From positions 357,476 through 421,475 of the forward strand of contig NZ_BOQP01000011.1 of NCBI RefSeq assembly GCF_018332715.1: a stretch of DNA of 64,000 bases, in the 5' to 3' direction. The first letter of the stretch is position 1. Every line of letters begins with the position of its first letter. Positions 24,585-35,690 of this stretch are shown here, piece after piece. The notes below the pieces were generated by a model. It was not told the origin of the DNA. It worked only from the letters and a program-made list of their open reading frames with translations, and searched no databases. Source of the stretch: Winogradskya consettensis (GTDB taxonomy: Bacteria > Actinomycetota > Actinomycetes > Mycobacteriales > Micromonosporaceae). Made by a program: the position numbers and the translations under genes.

Positions 24585-25786
24585 AGGTGCGGGACCTGAT
24601 CACCGAGGCGGTCAGCGGGGTGGGTGCACGCCCGGCCCGTACGGTGCTCACGATCGCCGGTGTGGTGGTCGGTATCGGCACGCTGGTCACCACGCTGGGC
24701 GTGTCGGCCACGGCGGGCAACCAGATCGCCGGCCGGTTCGACGCGGCGACGGCCACCGGGATCACCGTGCACGTTCCGGTGCCTACCGGCAAGGACGCAC
24801 CGCCGGCCGTGTCGTGGAGCGCTCCGGGCAACGTCGCTCGGCTGAACGGTGTCACGGCGATCGCGGCCTGGTCGCGTACCCCCGAAGGTCGTGATCTTCC
24901 GGTCCGGGCCAACGCCGTGCGCGACCCGACCCGCATCCTGGACCGGCTGCTGCCCGTCCTCGGCTCGACCGAGACGCTGCCGGCGGCGACCCGTGCCTCG
25001 CTCGCCGCCGGCCGGTTCTTCGACGCGGGGCACGTGCGCCGCCGCGACCGGGTGGCGGTGCTCGGTGCGCTGGCCGCCGAGCAACTGGGCCTGACCCGGA
25101 TCGACAATCAGCCGGCCGTGCTCGTCGACGGGACGGCCTTCACGGTGATCGGGATTCTCGGCACGGTCGGCCGGCAGGACCAGCAGGTGCTCGGCACCGC
25201 GGTGATCCTGCCGTGGACCGCGGCCGACGACGGTCTGGACCTGGGCCCGATCAGCACGGTGGCGATCACCACCGCGCTGGGCGCTGCGCAGCTGATCGCC
25301 CGGCAGGCGCCCGTCGCGCTCGACCCGAACGACCCCGAGGGCCTGGAAGTGGACGCGCCACCCGATCCGGCGTCCCTGCGCGGCGGCGTCGCCCGCGACG
25401 TCAGCGGCCTGCTGCTGATCCTCGGTCTGGTCTCGCTGATCGTGGGCGCTCTCGGCATTGCCAACGTCACCCTCGTTACGGTCCTGGAACGCACCGCCGA
25501 GATCGGCCTGCGCCGCGCGATGGGCGCCCGCCGCCGCGACATCGCGATCCAGTTTCTTCTCGAATCCACGGTCATCGGGCTGCTCGGCGGCATCGTGGGC
25601 GCGAGCGCGGGCATCCTGGCGGTGGTCGCGATCAGCGTCGTCAAGCAGTGGACCCCGGTTGTCGACGGTACTCTCGCGGCGGCGTCCCCCCTGGTCGGCG
25701 CGCTGGTAGGGCTGCTCGCCGGCCTCTACCCGGCGATGCGGGCCGCCCGCATGCAACCCGTGGAGGCGCTGCGAGGGCCGAGTTAG
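24581..25786 (+). CDS. ABC transporter permease (MacB/FtsX family)
   Basis: Permease of 401 aa with four membrane helices in the MacB/FtsX arrangement. The first helix is at residues ~20-42 (TVLTIAGVVVGIGTLVTTLGV). A large extracytoplasmic MacB_PCD domain covers about 45-260. Three C-terminal helices follow, the first including LLLILGLVSLIVGALGIAN and the conserved coupling sequence ERTAEIGLRRAMGARRRDIA. It ends with MQPVEALRG, a family signature. The start ATG at 24581 overlaps the stop codon of the ATPase gene. Its 3' end overlaps the PBP gene on the other strand by 4 bp. Confidence 0.95.
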   Translation: MKVRDLITEAVSGVGARPARTVLTIAGVVVGIGTLVTTLGVSATAGNQIAGRFDAATATGITVHVPVPTGKDAPPAVSWSAPGNVARLNGVTAIAAWSRTPEGRDLPVRANAVRDPTRILDRLLPVLGSTETLPAATRASLAAGRFFDAGHVRRRDRVAVLGALAAEQLGLTRIDNQPAVLVDGTAFTVIGILGTVGRQDQQVLGTAVILPWTAADDGLDLGPISTVAITTALGAAQLIARQAPVALDPNDPEGLEVDAPPDPASLRGGVARDVSGLLLILGLVSLIVGALGIANVTLVTVLERTAEIGLRRAMGARRRDIAIQFLLESTVIGLLGGIVGASAGILAVVAISVVKQWTPVVDGTLAAASPLVGALVGLLAGLYPAMRAARMQPVEALRGPS

Positions 25787-27933
25787 TCGCCGTAGGCGAT
25801 CTCCGCCGACGGGGGCGTGAACTTCATCTTGGGCTGGCCCTTCAGCGCGTCCTTCAACGTCTGCGCGACCGTGAACTTCGAGATCGTTCCCCGGCTGGTT
25901 CCCACGGTGTTCTCCGGGTTGTCCGGGTCGGCGACGAAGGCCGCGGCGGCCAGCTGCGGGGTGAAGCCGCAGAACCACGCGCTGCGGTTACTGTCCGTGG
26001 TCCCGCTCTTGCCCGCAACCGGACGGTTGAGGATGGCGTGCACCATGGGTGAGGTCTCCCAGGTGCCACAGTTGCCCTTAGCCGATCCGTAGCCGGTCAC
26101 GCAGCGTGCCGCGTCCGTGGCGGCCAGGGCCACCTCCTTGCGCAGCTCCTGGTGGCAACGAGGGCCGGCGACCTTCTTGCCCTTGTACTCGAGCGACGCG
26201 CCGTCCCGGGTGTTGATCACTCGCACCGGGATGGGCTCGCAGTAGTTCCCTTCCGCCGCGAGGGTGGCGAAGACGTTGGCCATCTCCAGGGGCGTCGCGT
26301 CGCTCACGCCGAGGGTGAACGCACCCCAGCCGTCCGCGTGGTCCGGGCCGGCCAGGGTCTGGTCGACCTCGGTACGCCATTTCAGGCCGAGCCGTTCCGC
26401 CATCCTGACCGCCTTCTCGGACCCCACCTTCTGCTCTAGCTGCACGAAGTAGGTGTTCACCGATTTGCCGAAACCGCTCCACATCGTCTGGTTACCCGTC
26501 ATCGAGGCGGTGGAGTTCTTCGGGCACCAGTGGGTTCCGCAGGTCGCCGGGCCCGGCGCGGTGATGTATTTGGAGACGAACCGCTGCGGGGCGTAGAAGC
26601 TCGTGTTCAGCGGCATGCCGTCGTCCAGCGCGGCCAGCATCGTGAAGATCTTGAACGTCGAGCCCGCCTGGTAGCCGGCCATGTCGCCACCGCCGAGCAG
26701 CGGGTTGACGGTGTTGGGGTAGTTGCCGCGGACCGCTTCCCGGCGCCGTCCGTCGCTGTGCTCGCCGTTGTGGCTCTGGTCCAGCGAATAGCGCCGGTTG
26801 ACCGCCATGGCCTTGATGCGGCCGGTGCCCGGTTCGATCACGACCTCGCCGTGGGCGTACACACTCTTCTTCTTCTCCTTGTCCAGAATGTGTTCCATTG
26901 CCGAGGCCTGGATGTCGGGGTCGATCGTCGTCACGATTTTGTAGCCACCGCGGCGAAGGTTTTCGAGGCGTTCCTGGGCGTTCGACCCGAAGGCCGGTTG
27001 CTCCATCCACCAATTGCGCAGGTAATCGCAGAAGAAGCCCCAGTCGTTGTGCTTCTTCGGGACCGAGGGGCAGCCGTTCGGCGGTGTTGTCAGCTTGAGT
27101 TTGATCTTCGATTTCTGCGCCGCGCGGGCCTGGCCGGCGGTGATCGAACCCATCTTGACCATCTGGTCGATCACGTAGTTGCGGCGTTCGGTGGCCTCGC
27201 GCTGGTTGTTGGTCGCCGGGTCGTACGCGGAGGGTGCCTTGACCAGGCCGGCGAGCAACGCCGCCTCGGTCAGAGTGAGCTTCTTGGGGGTTTTTGAGAA
27301 GAAGACCTCGGCGGCGGCGAAGATGCCGTACGCCCGGTGCCCGAAGTAGGCGGAGTTCAGATAACGCTGGAGGATTTCCTGCTTCGAGACGCGCTTCTCG
27401 AGTTCGATCGCCAGCCGCATCTCGCGCAATTTGCGGGCGGTGGTCTGCTCGGTCGCCTCGAGTGCTTCCTTGGGGGTTTTCGCGCCGTCGCGCAGGGCCA
27501 TGCGGACGTATTGCATGGTCAGCGTCGAGGCGCCCTGGGAAACGCCACCGGCCTGCTGGTTGGCGACGAATGCGCGGGCCACGCCCTTCGCGTCGACGCC
27601 GTTGTGCTCGTAGAAGCGGGTGTCTTCCGAGGCCACGATCGCCTGCGTGATGTACGGCGACATGTCCTCGATCTTCGTCGGCTTGCGATGCTCCTCGTAG
27701 AACATCGTGAGCAGCGTCTTGCCGTCGTTCGCGTACACGTAGGTGGTCTGGGCCGAAGGCACTACCGTGAGTTCCTCGGGCATGCTCTGCAGGGCGTCCG
27801 CGCCTTCCTTGGCACCGACCCCGGCGAGCGCGACCAGCGGGAAGATCAGACCCGCGATCACGACGCCCGCGATGAGGCCCGCTCGGATGAGCGGGGAGAT
27901 CCGTCCGGCTTTGGCGAGTCTCGTCTGCTTCAC
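25783..27933 (-). CDS. Class A penicillin-binding protein (GT51 plus transpeptidase)
   Basis: Bifunctional peptidoglycan synthase of 716 aa. It has a short cytoplasmic tail and one membrane helix (LIRAGLIAGVVIAGLIFPLVAL). The GT51 transglycosylase domain (about 60-250) has the catalytic motif VASEDTRFYEHNGVD, then GASTLTMQYVR and LEKRVSKQEILQRYLN. The transpeptidase domain (about 340-650) has AGSTFKIF with nucleophile Ser, SVN in GFGKSVNTYF, and KSGT in PVAGKSGTTDSN. I place the start at GTG 27933, because TACCTT lies 6 nt before it and no RBS is seen; a TTG at 27951 would add 6 residues. There is no PASTA domain. It is a single gene next to the export cassette, with which it converges. Confidence 0.95.
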   Translation of the reverse strand: MKQTRLAKAGRISPLIRAGLIAGVVIAGLIFPLVALAGVGAKEGADALQSMPEELTVVPSAQTTYVYANDGKTLLTMFYEEHRKPTKIEDMSPYITQAIVASEDTRFYEHNGVDAKGVARAFVANQQAGGVSQGASTLTMQYVRMALRDGAKTPKEALEATEQTTARKLREMRLAIELEKRVSKQEILQRYLNSAYFGHRAYGIFAAAEVFFSKTPKKLTLTEAALLAGLVKAPSAYDPATNNQREATERRNYVIDQMVKMGSITAGQARAAQKSKIKLKLTTPPNGCPSVPKKHNDWGFFCDYLRNWWMEQPAFGSNAQERLENLRRGGYKIVTTIDPDIQASAMEHILDKEKKKSVYAHGEVVIEPGTGRIKAMAVNRRYSLDQSHNGEHSDGRRREAVRGNYPNTVNPLLGGGDMAGYQAGSTFKIFTMLAALDDGMPLNTSFYAPQRFVSKYITAPGPATCGTHWCPKNSTASMTGNQTMWSGFGKSVNTYFVQLEQKVGSEKAVRMAERLGLKWRTEVDQTLAGPDHADGWGAFTLGVSDATPLEMANVFATLAAEGNYCEPIPVRVINTRDGASLEYKGKKVAGPRCHQELRKEVALAATDAARCVTGYGSAKGNCGTWETSPMVHAILNRPVAGKSGTTDSNRSAWFCGFTPQLAAAAFVADPDNPENTVGTSRGTISKFTVAQTLKDALKGQPKMKFTPPSAEIAYGD

Positions 27934-28017
27934 CCTTTGAAGGTATGACAAATCGCCTCATGTCCCGTCGGAACGGCCGAAGTATTGCGCTCGTTTCCCG
28001 TCCGTCATGCTGACGTG

Positions 28018-29058
28018 GTGGATGTGAAAAAGGGCCCGGATCTGCACCACCACGGGGACGCGGAGGTAGCCCCGGGGCTGGTCGACCTCGCCGTGAACGT
28101 CCGGCACCAGGCGATGCCGTCCTGGCTCGCCGGTCCTCTCACCACGGCGATGAGCGAGCTCGCCGCGTACCCCGATGAGACCCGGGCGACCAGGGCGACC
28201 GCCGCGAAGCACGGCCGTGCGCCGGAGGAGGTCCTGCTCACCGCCGGTGCGGCGCAGGCCTTCGTGCTGATCGCCCAGGCGTTGAAGCCACGCCGGGCGG
28301 TCGTGGTGCACCCGCAGTTCACCGAGCCCGAGGCGGCGCTGCTCAATGCCGGTCACGAGGTGCACCGCGTGCTGCTGCGCGAGGAGGACGGCTTCCGGCT
28401 CGACCCGGCGCTGGTCCCGGAGGACGCCGACCTGGTGGTCATCGGCAACCCGACCAACCCGACCTCGGTGCTGCACCCGGCCGGCGACATCGCGACGTTG
28501 ATCAGGCCCGGACGGACCGTGGTCGTCGACGAGGCCTTCGCCGACACGACCTTCGACCGGGAGTCGCTCGCGGGGGACACCACCGCGGGACTGATCGTCC
28601 TGCGCAGCCTGACCAAGACCTGGGGCCTGGCCGGCCTGCGGATCGGGTACGCCCTGGCCGAACCGGAACTGATCACCACCCTCGCCCGGGCGCGCCCCCT
28701 CTGGGCGGTCTCGACTCCCGCTCTCGCCGCGGCCGAGGCCTGCGCGTCGCCCGCCGCGGTCGCCGCCGAGAAGGAGATCGCCACGGCCATGGCACGGGAG
28801 CGGGACCACCTGGTTGCCGGGCTGCGCGGCGTGCCGACCGTCACTGTTGCCGGGGTCCCGGCCTCCGCGTTTGTCGCGCTGCGCGTCCCGGATGCGGCTG
28901 AGGTGCGCCTTGAGCTGCGCAGACGTGGGTACGCCGTACGGCGCGGCGACACGTTTCCGGGGCTGGGCGCCGATTGGCTACGAGTGGCGGTGCGCGACAC
29001 TGCCACTACCGACGCGTTCCTCGCGACGCTGAACGATGTGCTGAAGGAGCGACAGTGA
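28018..29058 (+). CDS. cobC: PLP-dependent aminotransferase-like protein CobC (Rv2231c type)
   Basis: A class I/II PLP enzyme of 346 aa, related to histidinol-phosphate aminotransferase and CobC/CobD threonine-phosphate decarboxylase. The latter makes the aminopropanol phosphate used by CobD/CbiB. Visible motifs are DLAVNV near the N-terminus, GAAQAFVLIAQAL, the PLP-binding IGNPTNPTS and DEAFADTTF, and the Schiff-base Lys in RSLTKTWGLAGLRIGYAL. The start is uncertain: GTG 28018 has CATGCT 6 nt upstream; GTG 28015, GTG 28024 and TTG 27985 are in frame. It overlaps cobT by 4 bp (GTGA). Its location supports a cobalamin role over histidine biosynthesis. Confidence 0.85.
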   Translation: MDVKKGPDLHHHGDAEVAPGLVDLAVNVRHQAMPSWLAGPLTTAMSELAAYPDETRATRATAAKHGRAPEEVLLTAGAAQAFVLIAQALKPRRAVVVHPQFTEPEAALLNAGHEVHRVLLREEDGFRLDPALVPEDADLVVIGNPTNPTSVLHPAGDIATLIRPGRTVVVDEAFADTTFDRESLAGDTTAGLIVLRSLTKTWGLAGLRIGYALAEPELITTLARARPLWAVSTPALAAAEACASPAAVAAEKEIATAMARERDHLVAGLRGVPTVTVAGVPASAFVALRVPDAAEVRLELRRRGYAVRRGDTFPGLGADWLRVAVRDTATTDAFLATLNDVLKERQ

Positions 29059-30107
29059 CCCTGGAGACGACCCTCGCCGCGATCGGTCCCGCCGATGAGC
29101 AGGCCATGGCCGCCGCTCGCGAGCTGCAGGGCCGCCTGACCAAGCCGGCCGGCTCGCTGGGCGTCCTCGAGGAGCTGTCCGTACGCCTCGCCGGGCTGGC
29201 CGGCACGTGCCCGCCGCCGATGCCCGAGCCGGCCGCGATCGCGGTCTTCGCCGGTGACCACGGCGTGCACGCGCAGGGCGTGACGCCGTGGCCGCAGGAG
29301 GTCACCGCGCAGATGGTCGCGAACTTCATCGCCGGCGGCGCGACGATCAACGCGTTCGCCCGGCAGGTCGACGCCTCGATCATGGTGGTCGACGTCGGCG
29401 TGAAGATCCCGCTGCACGGCGGCGAGAACCTGCTCGAGGCCAACATCCGCCGGGGCACCCACGACCTGGCCGTCACCACCGCGATGAGCGAGGACGAGGC
29501 GCTGACCGCGATCCAGGTCGGGCTCTCGGTCGCCGGCGCGCTCGTCGAGGGCGGGGCGAAATGCCTGCTCACCGGCGACATGGGAATCGCGAACACCACT
29601 CCGGCTGCGGCGTTGATCGCGGCGTTCACCGGGGCGTCGCCCGCCGATGTCACCGGGCGGGGCACGGGCGTCGACGACGAGACGTACGCACGGAAGATCG
29701 ACGTCATCACCAGGGCCCTCGCGCTGCACGAGCCCGACCCGGCCCAGCCGATCACGACGCTCGCCGCCGTCGGCGGTCTGGAGCACGCCGCCCTGGCCGG
29801 CTTCATCCTCGGCGCCGCGTCCTACCGCGTCCCGGTGATCATCGACGGCGTCATCGCCGCGTCGGCCGCGCTCGTGGCGGCCGCCCTGGCACCCAACTCC
29901 GTCGCCGCTATGGTCGCCGGGCACCGCTCCGCCGAGCCGGGCGCCTCCGTGGCCCTTGCCAACCTCGGCCTGACCCCGCTGCTCGACCTGGGCCTGCGGC
30001 TGGGCGAGGGCACCGGGGCCGCCCTGGCGTTGCCGCTGGTGGCGGCCGCGGTGCGGGTCCTGCGTGAGGTTGCGACGTTTGATTCGGCGGGAGTCTCCGA
30101 AAAGTGA
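29055..30107 (+). CDS. cobT: Nicotinate-nucleotide--dimethylbenzimidazole phosphoribosyltransferase CobT
   Basis: Activates the lower ligand of cobalamin by transferring phosphoribose from nicotinate mononucleotide to 5,6-dimethylbenzimidazole. The protein is 350 aa, the normal family length. Conserved stretches include RLTKPAGSLGVLEELS, VFAGDHGVHAQGVT, FIAGGATINAFARQ, GDMGIANTTPAAAL and the catalytic-region GRGTGVDDETYARK; the active-site Glu is in HRSAEPGASVAL or nearby. The GTG start at 29055 shares 4 bp with the cobC stop codon, and cobA again overlaps by 4 bp at its end. Translational coupling of all three genes is likely. Confidence 0.95.
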   Translation: MTLETTLAAIGPADEQAMAAARELQGRLTKPAGSLGVLEELSVRLAGLAGTCPPPMPEPAAIAVFAGDHGVHAQGVTPWPQEVTAQMVANFIAGGATINAFARQVDASIMVVDVGVKIPLHGGENLLEANIRRGTHDLAVTTAMSEDEALTAIQVGLSVAGALVEGGAKCLLTGDMGIANTTPAAALIAAFTGASPADVTGRGTGVDDETYARKIDVITRALALHEPDPAQPITTLAAVGGLEHAALAGFILGAASYRVPVIIDGVIAASAALVAAALAPNSVAAMVAGHRSAEPGASVALANLGLTPLLDLGLRLGEGTGAALALPLVAAAVRVLREVATFDSAGVSEK

Positions 30108-31300
30108 ATCTCTACCCCTTGGCGCTCAAGCTCGACGGCCGCCGGGTGCTCGTGGTGGGCGGCGGCGCGGTGGCGACCCGCCGGGTCCCCGCGCTGCTCG
30201 CTGCGGGTGCGCTGGTGGACATCGTGTCGCCGGTGCTCACCCCCGCGCTGCTGGCACACGCCGACGCCGGCCGGCTCACCTGGCAGGAGCGGCGTTTCGA
30301 GCCGTCCGACGTGGACGGTGCCTGGCTCGTGCACGTCGCCGTCGACGACCCGGAGGCCGCCGGGCAGGTCACCCTCGCTGCCGAGCAGCGCCGGGTCTTC
30401 TGTGTACGAGCGGACGACCGCACCGCCGCGACGGCCTGGACCCCCGCGGTCGCCAGGCAGGGTGAGGTGACCGTGGCGGTGACCGACAGTGGTGACCGGC
30501 AACGGGCCATGGCTGTGCGTGATCTGGTCGCCGCTGCGATTCAGGACATCCCCGAGGCCGGGCCGCACGCCGCGCAACCGGGCCAGGTGGTGCTCGTCGG
30601 CAGTGGCCCCGGTGATGCCGAGCTGATCACGGTGAAGGGCCGCCGCCTGCTGAACCGCGCCGACGTCGTGGTCACCGACCGGCTCGTGCCCGGGATGCTC
30701 CTCGACGAGCTGCGCCCCGAGGTGGAGCTGGTCGACGCGGCCAAGATCCCCTACGGCCCGTCCGCCGCGCAGGAGGAGATCAACCGGATCCTCGTCGAGC
30801 GGGCGAAGGCCGGGAAGTTCGTCGTGCGGCTCAAGGGCGGCGACTCGTTCGTCTTCGGGCGCGGGGGCGAGGAGGTGCTGGCTTGTGCCGAGGCCGGCGT
30901 ACCCGTCACCGTGGTGCCCGGGGTGACCAGTTCCATCGCCGCGCCCGAGCTGGCCGGCATCCCGGTGACCCACCGCGGGGTCGCCCACGAGTTCACCGTG
31001 GTCTCCGGCCACGTGCCGCCGGAGAGCGAGCTGTCCCTCGTGGACTGGGCGGCGCTGGCCCGGCTGCGGGGGACCCTGGTGATCATGATGGGGCTCAAGA
31101 ACCTGCCGAGAATCGCCGAACGGCTGATCGCCGAGGGCCGTGGCGAGAAGACCCCGGCCGCCGTCGTCCAGGAGGGCTCGACCTCGTCCCAGCGGGTGCT
31201 GCGCAGCACGCTCGGAGAAGTCGCCGCGGCGACCGCGGCTGCGGGGCTGCGTCCACCGGCCGTCGTGGTCGTCGGCGATGTCGTCAACGTATTGGGGTAG
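30104..31300 (+). CDS. cobA: Uroporphyrinogen-III C-methyltransferase fused to a sirohaem-synthase-like NAD domain
   Basis: A 398-aa fusion. Residues ~1-150 form a Met8/CysG-N-like precorrin-2 dehydrogenase domain with the Rossmann motif VLVVGGGAVATRRV. Residues ~160-398 form the SAM-dependent uroporphyrinogen-III methyltransferase, with LVGSGPGDAELITVKG, DRLVPGML, RLKGGDSFVFGRGGEE and PGVTSSIAAPELAGIPVTHR. The protein converts uroporphyrinogen III to precorrin-2, the branch point to sirohaem and cobalamin. It lacks the ferrochelatase region between the two CysG domains, so it may be restricted to precorrin-2 and sirohydrochlorin formation. The GTG start overlaps the end of cobT. Confidence 0.9.
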   Translation: MNLYPLALKLDGRRVLVVGGGAVATRRVPALLAAGALVDIVSPVLTPALLAHADAGRLTWQERRFEPSDVDGAWLVHVAVDDPEAAGQVTLAAEQRRVFCVRADDRTAATAWTPAVARQGEVTVAVTDSGDRQRAMAVRDLVAAAIQDIPEAGPHAAQPGQVVLVGSGPGDAELITVKGRRLLNRADVVVTDRLVPGMLLDELRPEVELVDAAKIPYGPSAAQEEINRILVERAKAGKFVVRLKGGDSFVFGRGGEEVLACAEAGVPVTVVPGVTSSIAAPELAGIPVTHRGVAHEFTVVSGHVPPESELSLVDWAALARLRGTLVIMMGLKNLPRIAERLIAEGRGEKTPAAVVQEGSTSSQRVLRSTLGEVAAATAAAGLRPPAVVVVGDVVNVLG

Positions 31301-31318
31301 TCACCGTACGAAGTGGGT

Positions 31319-31705
31319 ATGGCGCACCGTATGAGCGAGCGACCGCAGATGATTCTCGCCGGGGTGGTTCTCGATTCCCCCGACGCGCAGGAACTCGCGG
31401 CGTTCTACCAGCGCCTGCTGGGCTGGAACGTCGTGCAGGACGAGCCGGACTGGGTGAAGCTGGGCGCCCCGGACGCCGGGCCGGGGCTGTCGTTCCAGAC
31501 CGAGCCGCGCTACGAACGCCCGGTCTGGCCGGCCGGCCCCGATGACCCCCAGATGAGCGTGCACCTCGACATCCACGTCACCGACCTCGACGAGGCAGGC
31601 GCGCACGCCGAGAAATCCGGGGCCATCAGGGCCGACTACCAGCCGCAGGAGGACGTCTGGGTCTATCTCGACCCGGCCGGCCATCCGTTCTGCCTATTCC
31701 TCTGA
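31319..31705 (+). CDS. VOC-superfamily (glyoxalase-like) protein
   Basis: A small cytoplasmic protein of 128 aa with the vicinal-oxygen-chelate fold. The first beta-alpha-beta unit is [24 protein letters not shown], and the second repeat is [22 protein letters not shown], ending [10 protein letters not shown], a typical glyoxalase_6 tail. Members include dioxygenases, glyoxalases and antibiotic-resistance proteins; the role here is unknown. In-frame starts at GTG 31313, ATG 31319 and ATG 31331 cannot be separated. The 3' end overlaps otsA on the opposite strand by 12 bp. Confidence 0.85.
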   Translation: MAHRMSERPQMILAGVVLDSPDAQELAAFYQRLLGWNVVQDEPDWVKLGAPDAGPGLSFQTEPRYERPVWPAGPDDPQMSVHLDIHVTDLDEAGAHAEKSGAIRADYQPQEDVWVYLDPAGHPFCLFL

Positions 31706-33127
31706 CGTCTCCACGGGCTTCGCCTCGAGGCTCTCCGAGCCGTCGGTGACACCCAGTTCCTTCAGGAAGGCGCGGGCCCATTCCGCCACATCATGGGTAC
31801 GCAGATGGCGCTGCATGACGCGGATCCGCCGCTTGAGCTCGGCCGGCTCGGCGGCGACCGCGCGCAGCAGCGCATCCTTCACGCCGTCGGGATCGTGCGG
31901 GTTGCACAGGAACGCCTGACGCAGCTCGGTGGCCGCACCCGCGAACTCGCTGAGCACCAGCGCGCCGCCCTTGTCCGAGCGGCAGGCGACGTACTCCTTC
32001 GCGACGAGGTTCATGCCGTCGCGAAGGGGCGTCACCATCATCACGTCCGCGGCGACGTACAGCGCGGCGAGCTCCTGCTTGCTCATCGACTGGTGCAGGT
32101 AGTGCACCGCCGGCATGCCGACCTTGCCGAACTCGCCGTTGATCCGGCCGACCTCGCGCTCGACCTTCACCCGCAGGGTCTGGTAGTGCTCGACGCGCTC
32201 CCGGCTCGGCGTCGCCACCTGCACCATCACGGCGTCCGGCACCTTGAGCTTGCCGTCGGAGAGCAGCTCGCGGAACGCCTTGAGGCGCAGCTCGATGCCC
32301 TTGGTGTAGTCGAGCCGGTCGACACCCAGGATGATCGTCTCCGGGTCGCCCAGCTCGGCACGGATCTCCTTGGCCCGGGCCTGGACCCTCGGGTCCGCGG
32401 CGAGCCGCTCCATGTCCTTGGTGTCGATGCTGATCGGGAAGGCACCGGCCTTGACCTGGCGCCCGTCGACCTGGATCGACTGCCCCACGTAGCGCAGACC
32501 GAGCAGGTGCCGCGCCAGGCGCACGAAGTTCTGCGCGGCGAGCCGCTGCTGGAACCCCACCAGGTCGGCGCCGAGCAGCCCGCGCAGGATCTCGGCGCGG
32601 AACGGCATCTGCATGAACAGCTCGATCGGCGGGAACGGGATGTGCAGGAAGAAACCGATGCGCAGGTCGGGACGCATGTCGCGGAGCATCGCCGGCACCA
32701 GCTGCAACTGGTAGTCCTGCACCCAGACCGTGGCGCCCTCCTCGGCGACCTCCGCGGCGGCCTTCGCGAACCGTTCGTTGACGATCCGGTACGCCTCACG
32801 CCAGCGGCGCTTGTACACGGGTGTCTCGACGGCGTCGTGGTACAGCGGCCAGATCGTCGCGTTGGACTGGCCCTCGTAGTAGCGCTCGAGCTCCTCGGCG
32901 CTCAGCGGCACCGGATGGATGTTGATGCCCTCGAGCTCGAACGGATCGGGTGCCTCCCCGTCGCCGCCGGCCCACCCGATCCACGTGCCTCGATGCTCCT
33001 TGAGCACCGGATGCAGGGCGGTGACGAGACCGCCGGGGCTCGGGCGCCACTGCCGCTCGCCGTCGACGATGACCTCGTCCACGGGCAGGCGGTTGGCTAC
33101 TACGACGAAGGAACTTCGTTCGGCCAC
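31694..33127 (-). CDS. otsA: Trehalose-6-phosphate synthase OtsA
   Basis: GT20 glycosyltransferase of 477 aa. It makes trehalose-6-phosphate from a nucleoside-diphosphate glucose and glucose-6-phosphate, for osmoprotection. Visible motifs are [13 protein letters not shown] at the N-terminus, [55 protein letters not shown] and the C-terminal [18 protein letters not shown]. The GTG start has a strong RBS (GGAGGTG) 9 nt upstream. No trehalose phosphatase gene (otsB) is next to it, so that step must be encoded elsewhere. Confidence 0.95.
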   Translation of the reverse strand: MAERSSFVVVANRLPVDEVIVDGERQWRPSPGGLVTALHPVLKEHRGTWIGWAGGDGEAPDPFELEGINIHPVPLSAEELERYYEGQSNATIWPLYHDAVETPVYKRRWREAYRIVNERFAKAAAEVAEEGATVWVQDYQLQLVPAMLRDMRPDLRIGFFLHIPFPPIELFMQMPFRAEILRGLLGADLVGFQQRLAAQNFVRLARHLLGLRYVGQSIQVDGRQVKAGAFPISIDTKDMERLAADPRVQARAKEIRAELGDPETIILGVDRLDYTKGIELRLKAFRELLSDGKLKVPDAVMVQVATPSRERVEHYQTLRVKVEREVGRINGEFGKVGMPAVHYLHQSMSKQELAALYVAADVMMVTPLRDGMNLVAKEYVACRSDKGGALVLSEFAGAATELRQAFLCNPHDPDGVKDALLRAVAAEPAELKRRIRVMQRHLRTHDVAEWARAFLKELGVTDGSESLEAKPVETSEE

Positions 33128-33257
33128 GCTGAGTGCACCTCCGGGTCAATCTTGGTTCCCCGCTGACGAGCCTACTGTGCGTAGCCAGCCGGGGCCTGTC
33201 GAGGGACCATCCGGCCGTGCTGGATGACGGGTGGCACAGAAATGCCATCCTTGGCCG

Positions 33258-33803
33258 GTGAGCCTGTCCGACGATCTTTCCCCGCCACGGCGGCCGCTGT
33301 TCTTCCCTGTGGTCATTGCCACCGTGTTTCTGGCGATCATCGGGATCTCCGCCGGCTTCGCGCTGGGCACCGAGCACAGCCGCTACGACCGCGCCGCGCA
33401 GCAGTCGCCGGTCGATCCGGGCGGGGTACCGGAGGACGGCGGCCCGACCGAGAACGCTCCCGCCGGGGTCGAATGCCCACCCGAGATGCAGGCGACCGCG
33501 CGCAGGCTCGGCTTCACCGGTACCCTTACCCAGGTCCTGCGGGTACGCGCGGAGGCGACCGGTACCTCGGTCTGGATCTGCCAGGACCCGGCGGGCAGCC
33601 TGTATTACCAGGCCAACAAGGGCGGCCAGGACGCCAAGTGGATCGAGGGTGAGACCGCCCTGTTCCTCAGCGACGTGAGTCAGGACGGCGACACCTACAC
33701 CGCCACCGCCAAGGACGGCGCGACCTTCGTGGTCAACGACGAAGAGCTGCGCGTACGCACAAAGACCGGTCAGAAGTACGAGTACGCGGTCCACCCCGAG
33801 TAA
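33258..33803 (+). CDS. Single-pass membrane protein of unknown function
   Basis: A 181-aa protein with a short cytoplasmic N-terminus, one membrane helix (LFFPVVIATVFLAIIGISAGFAL), a linker rich in Pro and Gly, and a ~110-residue extracytoplasmic beta-rich domain. The domain has two Cys (GVECPPEM and VWICQDP) that could form a disulfide. I do not recognise a family. The GTG at 33258 is supported by CATCCT 6 nt upstream (leaderless), the same -10 sequence as for the first gene of the window. It is divergent from otsA. Confidence 0.7.
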   Translation: MSLSDDLSPPRRPLFFPVVIATVFLAIIGISAGFALGTEHSRYDRAAQQSPVDPGGVPEDGGPTENAPAGVECPPEMQATARRLGFTGTLTQVLRVRAEATGTSVWICQDPAGSLYYQANKGGQDAKWIEGETALFLSDVSQDGDTYTATAKDGATFVVNDEELRVRTKTGQKYEYAVHPE

Positions 33804-33935
33804 CCCCCTGGGTCAACGCGGTCGGGGAATCCTTGTGCGCTGCCCGGGGTTGATGTAGAAGGCCGTGGAGCGACCTGGAAAGATTGGGCCTCCGTTCCGG
33901 CACCGGAAATCACGATCACGGAGGTAGGCCGCACT

Positions 33936-35602
<1,667 letters not shown>

Positions 35603-35612
<10 letters not shown>

Positions 35613-35690
35613 GCCCATCCGCAGCGGAAAACCCAGGTCAAACCGTGACTGAGCCCATCCGCAGCGGAAATCCCAGGCCGAACCGTGAGT
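35603..35690 (+). repeat. 40-bp tandem duplication linking ettA and the thioesterase gene
   Basis: CCGTGACTGAGCCCATCCGC begins two copies of a 40-bp unit, at 35603 and 35643, with 5 differences; a third partial copy (CCGTGAGTGAC) starts at 35683. The first copy contains the ettA stop codon. The third contains the GTG start of the thioesterase. The duplication has separated the two genes from what may once have been an ATGA-type overlap. Confidence 0.85.
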
